Origin: Anaerolineales bacterium
GTDB lineage: Bacteria > Chloroflexota > Anaerolineae > 4572-78 > NAK82
Assembly (NCBI GenBank): GCA_024643945.1
Contig: JAHELX010000298.1
Coordinates: forward strand, 1 to 7,489
Direction of reading: 5' to 3'
DNA: 7,489 bases
The notes beneath the pieces were generated by a model. It was not told the DNA's origin. It made no database searches and saw only the letters and a program-made list of their open reading frames with translations. A program made the position numbers and the translations under genes. Positions 1-4,381 of this stretch are shown in pieces (position 1 is the stretch's first letter; each line of letters starts with the position of its first letter).

Positions 1-607
1 TCGCATCAAACACCGGCGGCGAGTACCACACCAGCGACTTGGTGTCCGCCTTGAAGAAGGCACCGTACACCGTGCCACCTACTGAGCCCAACGACTGCCA
101 CGCCGGCGAGTATTGTGACAGATCGACGACGTCACCCAGCGGCACCATCTTGTCCGCATACTGGCTCATAATGCCAGGATTGGGCAACCCGGCGATATCG
201 GGCGCCTCGCCCCCCTCAACTCGGGTGGCCAGCACCGCCTGATCCCGCGTCCCTTCGTAGCTCAGGCTGATATTGCACTCACTCAGGAACGGATCCAGTA
301 TACTCTTGAAGAGCCCTTCCTCGTCACCGCTCCACACTCCGATCATCGATACACTGCCACCCTCGGCACCCATGCAGTCATACTTGGGCGCCATCGCCTC
401 CTCGGTGGCCATCGCCTCCTCGGTGGCCATCGCCTCCTCAGTAGCCATGGCCTCTTCAGTGGGCGTGGGTGCTTCAGTCGCCATAGCTGCCTCGGTGGGC
501 GGCACCTCGGTTGCGGGGGGAGCCTGAGTGGCAGCCTGGCACTGAGCCCCAACGACAGCGATCGCTGCTACGACAACCAGCAAAATCCAGAGGTTGCGCT
601 TAGACAT
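1..607 (-). CDS. Sugar ABC transporter substrate-binding lipoprotein, N-terminal part (cut by window edge)
   Basis: ATG at 607 reads leftward without a stop to the window edge (202 codons). Residues 1-22 form a basic start plus hydrophobic segment (signal peptide) ending at Cys23. The lipobox (GAQC) is atypical, so lipidation is likely but not certain. Residues 24-74 are a Thr/Glu/Ala/Pro-rich tether containing four TEEAMA hexads. The mature domain starts near residue 85 (SVSMIGVWSGDEEEGF) and continues with YEGTRD, RVEGGEAPDIAGLPNPG and FFKADTKSLVWYSP. This pattern is typical of family-1 solute-binding proteins of the alpha-glucoside (AglE-like) type, which deliver oligosaccharides to a membrane permease. 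The permease genes would be expected to the left, outside the window. The start is supported by an AGGAGG nine bases upstream. The LacI-family gene on the same strand fits a regulated sugar-uptake locus. Family call is strong; the sugar is inferred. Confidence 0.88.
   Translation of the reverse strand, partial: MSKRNLWILLVVVAAIAVVGAQCQAATQAPPATEVPPTEAAMATEAPTPTEEAMATEEAMATEEAMATEEAMAPKYDCMGAEGGSVSMIGVWSGDEEGLFKSILDPFLSECNISLSYEGTRDQAVLATRVEGGEAPDIAGLPNPGIMSQYADKMVPLGDVVDLSQYSPAWQSLGSVGGTVYGAFFKADTKSLVWYSPPVFDA
390..461 (-). repeat. Four 18-bp tandem repeats coding for the TEEAMA hexads
   Basis: Four consecutive 18-bp units lie at 390-407, 408-425, 426-443 and 444-461. The first two are identical, the third differs at two positions and the fourth slightly more. 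They encode residues 50-73 of the binding lipoprotein as (TEEAMA)x4. Because 18 is a multiple of three, copy-number change would alter tether length without a frameshift. The near identity suggests recent duplication by slippage. Confidence 0.9.
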
Positions 608-616
608 GATTCTTTT

Positions 617-624
617 CCTCCTTT
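617..624 (-). promoter_or_regulatory. Ribosome binding site of the sugar-binding protein gene
   Basis: On the minus strand this reads AAAGGAGG, with nine bases before the ATG at 607. It fixes the start codon of the lipoprotein and places the signal peptide directly at the N-terminus. Confidence 0.85.
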
Positions 625-662
625 GTACTCATAGGAACACGAACACTTGGACCAAACACAAT

Positions 663-689
663 TCACCGAATATTGTCAGATTCTCTCAT
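663..689 (-). other. Possible 8-codon leader ORF (MRESDNIR) with strong Shine-Dalgarno
   Basis: On the minus strand, AAGGAGGTG at 702-710 is a nearly complete anti-16S match. The ATG at 689 follows about 11-12 bases later and opens an 8-residue frame ending in TGA at 663-665. It lies in the predicted leader of the sugar-binding protein gene, 55 bases before its ATG. It could be a translated leader peptide, or a purine-rich stretch that fortuitously resembles a ribosome binding site. A GTG two bases after the Shine-Dalgarno core is too close to be a good start. Confidence 0.22.
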
Positions 690-725
690 CGAATTTGGCA
701 CCACCTCCTTCCTTATGCTCCAGGT

Positions 726-739
726 AATTGCCGGCAATT
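726..739. promoter_or_regulatory. Candidate LacI-family operator, perfect 14-bp palindrome
   Basis: AATTGCCGGCAATT is perfectly self-complementary with a central CG, the usual geometry of LacI/GalR-family operators. It lies about 120 bp upstream of the sugar-binding protein ATG, where a repressor could block transcription. Its half-site differs from the tandem repeats before the nearby repressor gene, so the two sites may be read by different regulators. Binding is inferred only from symmetry and position. Confidence 0.45.
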
Positions 740-894
740 TGTACTCACCGCGGCACACTCTCGGAAGAGAGTCAGTAAGGCCAACACGGCCAGGTAGCAG
801 GAAGGAATGCCACGCCTGGTCCGGTCGGTAATTTCTTCTCTTTTGGCATATGGAAGCTCCCACGACTTACTATAACCAGAAGCTTCTATCTATG

Positions 895-902
895 GGTATT
901 TC
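895..902. repeat. Left 8-bp target-site duplication
   Basis: GGTATTTC immediately precedes the left end of the 903-1033 element and is repeated exactly at 1034-1041 directly after its right end. Confidence 0.85.
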
Positions 903-1033
903 GTAACTACTCAGGCCAGATAACCCTTGCGAAGGTTGGTAAGAATTTTCAGAGCAAAAATGTCTTGGTCTACCGAAAATTGCTTTGTTGGCAAAGTTAT
1001 TCTTAACCTTCGCAAGGGTGGCTGAGTAGTTAC
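903..1033. mobile_element. MITE-like non-autonomous element, 131 bp
   Basis: The element begins GTAACTACTCAG (903-914) and ends with its exact reverse complement (1022-1033). A second inverted block, ACCCTTGCGAAGGTT at 923-937, pairs with 1005-1019; the gap before it is 8 bases on the left and 2 on the right. Partial pairing continues inward through AAGAAT/ATTCTT. An identical 8-bp direct repeat flanks it, the signature of DDE-transposase insertion. The GTAA ends together with an 8-bp duplication match what is known of the IS66 family, so it may be moved in trans by such an IS; that assignment is inferred. It carries no gene and lies 23 bp beyond the LacI-family stop. Each subterminal arm also holds a small hairpin (CCTT GCG AAGG). 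It could act as a transcription barrier between repressor and transporter. Confidence 0.85.
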
Positions 1034-1041
1034 GGTATTTC
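1034..1041. repeat. Right 8-bp target-site duplication
   Basis: GGTATTTC abuts the right terminal inverted repeat of the 903-1033 element and matches 895-902 exactly. Confidence 0.85.
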
Positions 1042-1056
1042 CCGGCAGTGAGGTTG

Positions 1057-2106
1057 TCAGCTTGTCGAGTTCGAGTTACACCTAGCGCCACACGATGCAC
1101 GCACAATCAACTCAGTTTCGAGCAGAATGTGTCTGACAGCAACTTCGCCCTCTTGAATAAGGTCAACGATCATCTGCCCCGCCTGGCGGCCCAACTCGAC
1201 GGCGGGTAGATGAACAGTGGTAAGCGGCGGATCCACGTAGCGAGCCAATGGCACATCGTCGAAGCCAACCAGGGCAATGTCGTCGGGAATGGCCAGGCCG
1301 TGCTCCCGGATGGCTGCCATTGCGCCGAAGGCCACTACGTCGCTGGCGACGAAAAGGGCGGTAGGCGGCGGCACTTCCTGGAGCAAGGAATGGGCTGCCT
1401 GGTACCCGCTCTCGGCCACGAAATTTCCAAAGCGTACCAACGACTCTTCAAAAGGAAGACCGGCTGCTCGTAAAGCGTCACGGTAACCTGCCAGTCGTTC
1501 GGCACCGCCCGTGTATTCTTGGGGGGCATTCGTGATACAACCGATGCGCCGATGCCCCAGGTGAATAAGATGCTCGACCGCCCGGCAAGCAGCGCTTCGG
1601 TTGTCCACGTCGACGGAACAAGCCGAACGATCGGGCAACTGGCCCAGCAAGACTACGGGGAAACCCTCATCCACCAGTGCTCTCAATTGTTGGTCGTCGG
1701 ATCGTGGTCCGGAGAGGATGATACCATCTATTTGCTTGGAGCGGACCAGGTGGATGTAAGTATCGGGGGAACTGATATCCTCGACGGGTTCAAGCAGCAA
1801 GTGAAAGCCAGCTTGTCGCGTGGTCTCGGTGAGGCCGGGGATTACTTGCGGAAGAAATGCGTCGGCGGCGGTTTGAGATGGATTACGGACAAGCACCAAT
1901 CCGAGGGTGTGGGTGCGGCGGCTGGCCAGAGAACGAGCGACCGCATCAGGGACATAGCCCAGTTCTTCAGCGGCCTGCAACACTCGCCTGCGGGTTTCCT
2001 CGCTGATGTTGACACCTGGAACTTCGTTTAAAACGAAGGAGACAGTTGTGCGAGAAACCCCGGCCCGTTCCGCAACATCGCGGCTGGTGACGCGCCGTTT
2101 GGCCAC
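1057..2106 (-). CDS. LacI-family transcriptional repressor of a sugar-uptake locus
   Basis: 349 residues, the usual length of the LacI/GalR family. Residues 6-28 (VTSRDVAERAGVSRTTVSFVLNE) are the helix-turn-helix. Residues 50-63 (GYVPDAVARSLASR) form the hinge helix that enters the minor groove at a central CG. The rest is a periplasmic-binding-protein-like effector domain with the family landmarks DGIILSG, HLGHRRIGCI, ALFVASDVVAFGAM, DIALVGFDDVPLARYVDPPLTTV and the C-terminal ETELIVRASC. It should bind operator DNA as a dimer and release it on binding a sugar ligand. The start is GTG at 2106 with AAGGAG seven bases upstream. It has a consensus promoter and tandem operator-like repeats, which points to autorepression. 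The downstream sugar-binding lipoprotein on the same strand is the likely target. The ligand cannot be read from the sequence. Confidence 0.95.
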   Translation of the reverse strand: MAKRRVTSRDVAERAGVSRTTVSFVLNEVPGVNISEETRRRVLQAAEELGYVPDAVARSLASRRTHTLGLVLVRNPSQTAADAFLPQVIPGLTETTRQAGFHLLLEPVEDISSPDTYIHLVRSKQIDGIILSGPRSDDQQLRALVDEGFPVVLLGQLPDRSACSVDVDNRSAACRAVEHLIHLGHRRIGCITNAPQEYTGGAERLAGYRDALRAAGLPFEESLVRFGNFVAESGYQAAHSLLQEVPPPTALFVASDVVAFGAMAAIREHGLAIPDDIALVGFDDVPLARYVDPPLTTVHLPAVELGRQAGQMIVDLIQEGEVAVRHILLETELIVRASCGARCNSNSTS

Positions 2107-2113
2107 GACTTGA

Positions 2114-2119
2114 CTCCTT
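2114..2119 (-). promoter_or_regulatory. Ribosome binding site deciding the GTG start of the repressor
   Basis: AAGGAG on the minus strand lies seven bases before GTG 2106. It supports GTG rather than an internal ATG, and makes the helix-turn-helix begin at the usual distance from the N-terminus. Confidence 0.8.
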
Positions 2120-2125
2120 GGTCAG

Positions 2126-2153
2126 GTAACTCGTGTTACTAACTCGTGTTACT
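2126..2153. promoter_or_regulatory. Tandem 13-bp operator-like repeats over the repressor transcription start
   Basis: AACTCGTGTTACT occurs twice head to tail with no gap (2128-2140 and 2141-2153). Each copy sits in a dyad with a central CG: GTAAC TCGT GTTAC at 2126-2139 and TAAC TCGT GTTA at 2140-2151. They begin directly downstream of the -10 box at 2154-2159, so a bound repressor would cover the start site. The 13-bp repeat period would place two dimers about 1.2 helical turns apart. Autoregulation by the adjacent LacI-family protein is inferred. Confidence 0.7.
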
Positions 2154-2182
2154 ATTATAACTCATTAAGGGAACCTTGTCAA
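2154..2182 (-). promoter_or_regulatory. Consensus sigma-70 promoter of the LacI-family gene
   Basis: On the minus strand, TTGACA (2182-2177) is separated by exactly 17 bp from TATAAT (2159-2154). Both hexamers match the housekeeping consensus perfectly. The predicted start near 2147 gives a leader of about 40 bases. Such a strong promoter makes sense if normally held down by the tandem operators beside it. Confidence 0.88.
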
Positions 2183-2194
2183 TAGCTTTCTGGC

Positions 2195-2228
2195 AGACCC
2201 TAAGGGTTTCGGAAAACCCTTAGGGTCT
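2195..2228. repeat. Perfect 15-bp hairpin between divergent genes
   Basis: Arms at 2195-2209 and 2214-2228 are exactly complementary around the loop CGGA. Each arm contains ACCCTAAGGGT or its complement, itself a 5-bp dyad, so three small hairpins or one long one can form. No T-tract follows on either strand, so it is not a classical terminator. It lies between the -35 of the repressor and the -10 of mazG. It may be a dispersed palindromic (REP-like) unit or a divergent-promoter insulator. Confidence 0.75.
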
Positions 2229-2270
2229 ATCAGGGGTGTATTCAGATTTCGGTATTCCGGCCGGGGAGAG

Positions 2271-2276
2271 TATAAT
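2271..2276 (+). promoter_or_regulatory. Candidate -10 box of mazG
   Basis: TATAAT, a perfect -10, lies 47 bases before the mazG ATG. The -35 position 17 bp upstream reads TTCGGT, a weak match. The leader would be about 35-40 bases. Confidence 0.5.
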
Positions 2277-2311
2277 CAAAGCTGACGTATGTTCCCTATG
2301 GGGAAAAGCAC

Positions 2312-2317
2312 GGAGAG
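2312..2317 (+). promoter_or_regulatory. Ribosome binding site of mazG
   Basis: GGAGAG lies six bases before ATG 2324. It supports this start, which puts the GLGPGG methylase motif at residues 9-14, as expected for an N-terminal beta strand followed by its loop. Confidence 0.7.
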
Positions 2318-2323
2318 AATTTT

Positions 2324-3817
2324 ATGCCATCAGGCATCATCATTGTGGGATTAGGACCGGGCGGAGCTGAATTGTGGACAGAAGCCGCCCGGAAAATTTT
2401 GAGTTCGGGCCGGGAGGTATGGTTGCGCACTGCGCGCCATCCAGGAGCCGAAACGTTGCGCGCTGGCGGGATGTCGCACATACATTCCTTTGACGCCTGG
2501 TACGAAGAGGCACCCGATTTCGATTCCCTGTACGAGCGTATCGCCGAGCATATCGTGACGCTGGGAGCGCGCGAAGAAGGGGTGGTTTACGCGGTGCCGG
2601 GCAATCCGGTGGTGGGTGAAGCCACCGTGCCCCGCATCCGTTCGCGGGCGGCCGAAGCTGGGCTGCCGGTCAGCATCGTCGCCGGTCTCAGTTTCATCGA
2701 GCCCACCCTGGCCGCCCTGGGCATTGATGCGCTCGACGGGCTGCAAATCGCAGACGCAGTTCAACTGGCCGCCATGCACCATCCCCCGCTCGACCCGGAC
2801 CGGCCAGCGCTGGTCGCCCAACTCTACAGTCGGCGGCAGGCGGCCCAGGTGAAGCTGACGTTGATGAATGCCTATCCCGACGATCACTCGGTGTCGCTGG
2901 TACGCATGGCCGGAACTGATAAGGAAAAGGTCATCACCTGTCCTCTTTTTGAGCTGGACCGGCAGCCGGGCATTGACCATCTGACCACCCTCTATCTTCC
3001 GCCCCTGTCGCACGGGTCGGGATTGCCCGCTTTTCAGGAGACCGTCGCCTACCTGCGCGCCCCGGACGGCTGCCCCTGGGACCGGGAGCAAACCCACCAG
3101 AGCCTGCGGCCTTACCTGCTGGAAGAGAGCCACGAAGTGCTGGCCGCCCTCGATGCCGAGAACCCCGAGGCATTGGCTGAGGAGATGGGGGACTTGCTGC
3201 TGCAAATCGTCTTGCACGCCCAAATCGCGGCCGAGGCGGGAGAATTTCAGATGGCTGACATCATCGCCAGGATAGATGCCAAGATCCGGCGCCGCCATCC
3301 TCACGTCTTTGGCAATGTGGTGGTCAACGGCGTGGAAGAGGTGCTGACCAATTGGGAGGCTATCAAGCAGGCCGAGCGCGCAGCGCATGCCGATGGTGGC
3401 GCCCAAGGCGAAAAGGCCTCCGCAGGATCCGCCCTGGACGGCGTGCCGCCGGCCATGCCGGCGCTGGCCCGCGCCCAGACCATTTCGCAGAAGGCGATTC
3501 GGGTTGGATTCGAGTGGCGCAACCTGGAGGGTGTGCTGGAAAAATTAGCCGAAGAAGCGGGGGAGGTGGCAGCCGCCCAGACTCCCCAGGAACGCGAAGC
3601 GGAGGTCGGCGACCTGCTGTTCATCATGGTCAACCTGGCGCGCTGGCTGGAGGTGGACGCCGAAAGCGCCCTGCGTACCACCAACGAGCGCTTCATACGC
3701 CGCTTTCGCACCATGGAGCGCCTGGCCCGCGAGCGCGGTCGAAAGCTGGCCGACCTGGATATCGATGCGCTGGATGGGTTGTGGGAAGAAGCGAAGAGCG
3801 TGGAGCGTGGTGCGTAA
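2324..3817 (+). CDS. mazG: MazG nucleoside triphosphate pyrophosphohydrolase with N-terminal tetrapyrrole-methylase-like domain (YabN type)
   Basis: 497 residues, close to Bacillus YabN and nearly twice the length of E. coli MazG, which lacks the first domain. Residues 1-225 resemble the SAM-dependent precorrin/tetrapyrrole methylase fold: IIIVGLGPGG (5-14), YAVPGNPVVGEAT (89-101) and SIVAGLSFIEPTLAALGI (117-134). The first MazG domain (about 236-350) has GCPWDREQTHQSL, the metal-binding E267-E268-x-x-E271 and E287-x-x-D290, then KIRRRHPHVFG. A low-complexity linker (351-380) leads to the second MazG domain (about 385-497) with E410-E411-x-x-E414 and E427-x-x-D430. All expected acidic ligands are present, so hydrolysis of (d)NTPs to monophosphate and pyrophosphate is likely, in nucleotide-pool cleaning or the stringent response. 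The methylase substrate is unknown. It is transcribed divergently from the repressor, probably unrelated to it. The last six codons and the stop come from a heptanucleotide repeat array. Confidence 0.95.
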   Translation: MPSGIIIVGLGPGGAELWTEAARKILSSGREVWLRTARHPGAETLRAGGMSHIHSFDAWYEEAPDFDSLYERIAEHIVTLGAREEGVVYAVPGNPVVGEATVPRIRSRAAEAGLPVSIVAGLSFIEPTLAALGIDALDGLQIADAVQLAAMHHPPLDPDRPALVAQLYSRRQAAQVKLTLMNAYPDDHSVSLVRMAGTDKEKVITCPLFELDRQPGIDHLTTLYLPPLSHGSGLPAFQETVAYLRAPDGCPWDREQTHQSLRPYLLEESHEVLAALDAENPEALAEEMGDLLLQIVLHAQIAAEAGEFQMADIIARIDAKIRRRHPHVFGNVVVNGVEEVLTNWEAIKQAERAAHADGGAQGEKASAGSALDGVPPAMPALARAQTISQKAIRVGFEWRNLEGVLEKLAEEAGEVAAAQTPQEREAEVGDLLFIMVNLARWLEVDAESALRTTNERFIRRFRTMERLARERGRKLADLDIDALDGLWEEAKSVERGA

Positions 3818-3928
3818 AGCGTGAAACGTCAAACGTAAAACGTCAAGCGTGAAGAACTATCGCGTATCACGTTTTACGTTTTTCGCTCCACGCACCACGC
3901 TCCACGCTTCACGCTCCACGCACCACGC
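3796..3928. repeat. Inverted array of CGT-core heptanucleotide repeats
   Basis: Eight in-phase 7-bp units at 3796-3851 have CGT or close variants at positions 4-6 (GAGCGTG, AAGCGTG, AAACGTC, AAACGTA and similar). After a 17-base spacer, eight more in complementary orientation run from 3869 to 3924 (ACGTTTT, ACGCACC, ACGCTCC), followed by a partial unit. The two halves are therefore mirror arrays that can pair in several registers. The array begins inside mazG and ends 15 bases before the lipoprotein ATG. Similar heptamer repeats occur between genes in some cyanobacteria and Chloroflexota; that comparison is from general knowledge. Confidence 0.85.
3831..3883 (+). terminator. Possible mazG terminator inside the heptad array
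   Basis: AAACGTAAAACGT at 3831-3843 pairs perfectly with 3869-3881 (13 bp, 25-base loop), and the right arm runs into TTTTT at 3879-3883. The stem is AT-rich, the T-run partly belongs to the stem and the loop is long, so termination would be weak. The downstream lipoprotein may be reached by read-through. Confidence 0.35.
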
Positions 3929-3943
3929 CCGACAAGGAACGAG

Positions 3944-4381
3944 ATGAAACACAAGCCTATAATACTAGCCCTTCTGATTCTCCTCTTAAGCGCATCGGCC
4001 TGCGGCATCGGCGGGCCGATCACCCGGCGCAATAACGAGGTGCGGCGCACCGCCCTGGCCTACGAACTCTCGACGCGCGGCCCGGTAGACGAGGTATTGG
4101 TCGCCTTCGGCTTGACTGAAGTCCGCGATAACCTGGGCTTTGAAGGGGGGAATACCGTCTGGCTCAACCGCTTCGCAGAGGCCGAGTACTTCCGGCAGCG
4201 AGATACAAACCAGTCGTATCTGTTTTTGCACGATCTGAACTACGACGAAGATGCAGCCTCAATTCTGATCGACCGGGGAGATGCCGGCGGCGTTCAATCC
4301 CGCAAGCTCACCTTGCGCCGGGAGGACGGCGCCTGGGAAGTGGTATCCGACGAGCTCATGGAGCCGTCTCCATCACCTTGA
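3944..4381 (+). CDS. Small lipoprotein of unknown function
   Basis: 145 residues. Residues 1-19 are a signal peptide (KHK then a Leu/Ile-rich core) ending in SASA-Cys20, an acceptable lipobox, so the mature protein would be lipid-anchored at Cys20. The remaining ~125 residues are hydrophilic, with no family I recognise. Notable segments are RRTALAYELSTRGPVDEVLVAFGLTEVRD, an acidic NYDEDAASILIDRGDAGG stretch, and a probable final strand (GAWEVVSDELMEP). The alternating strands suggest a small beta-rich extracytoplasmic domain. AAGGA at 3934-3938, five bases before the ATG, supports the start. It follows mazG after the heptad array and may share its transcript. Its last 88 bp overlap the oppositely oriented phosphodiesterase gene. 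It is a genuine gene by its signal peptide, but its role is unknown. Confidence 0.8.
   Translation: MKHKPIILALLILLLSASACGIGGPITRRNNEVRRTALAYELSTRGPVDEVLVAFGLTEVRDNLGFEGGNTVWLNRFAEAEYFRQRDTNQSYLFLHDLNYDEDAASILIDRGDAGGVQSRKLTLRREDGAWEVVSDELMEPSPSP

Larger units (their letters stand above)
608..894. other. Upstream region of the sugar-binding protein gene, no confident gene
   Basis: This stretch holds the expected control region of the binding-protein gene, read right to left. I see the ribosome binding site, a short leader ORF with its own strong Shine-Dalgarno, a 14-bp CG-centred palindrome at 726-739, a small hairpin at 757-772 (ACTCTC, GGAA loop, GAGAGT) and a 10-bp palindrome AGAAGCTTCT at 878-887. 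The 7-mer AACACGA at 636-642 also occurs in the repressor's own operator repeats, but without a full palindrome. No convincing -35/-10 pair was found on the minus strand. Longer open frames here lack family resemblance. Confidence 0.5.

Noticed and set aside
39..552. Open frames on both strands at the left edge (39-242 and 273-527 plus, 343-552 minus)
   Set aside because: They are out-of-frame readings of the sugar-binding lipoprotein gene, whose true frame runs off the window edge and shows family motifs.
663..863. 66-codon minus-strand frame upstream of the sugar-binding protein, considered as a permease remnant
   Set aside because: A short segment (AWHSFLLPGRVGL) faintly recalls permease N-termini, but there is no sustained similarity. 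The region is better read as a control region.
870..1106. 78-codon minus-strand open frame across the MITE-like element
   Set aside because: It runs through the terminal repeats and the end of the repressor gene in another frame. The element is explained as non-coding.
1519..2031. 170-codon plus-strand open frame within the repressor gene
   Set aside because: It is antisense to a clear LacI-family protein, with no ribosome binding site or domain resemblance.
2351..3406. 351-codon antisense open frame within mazG
   Set aside because: The plus strand encodes a complete MazG with all catalytic motifs. The antisense product resembles no family and arises from GC-rich codon use.
3796..3928. CRISPR-like array
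   Set aside because: Units are 7 bp without spacers and come in two complementary halves. There are no 25-40 bp repeats with unique spacers and no cas genes.
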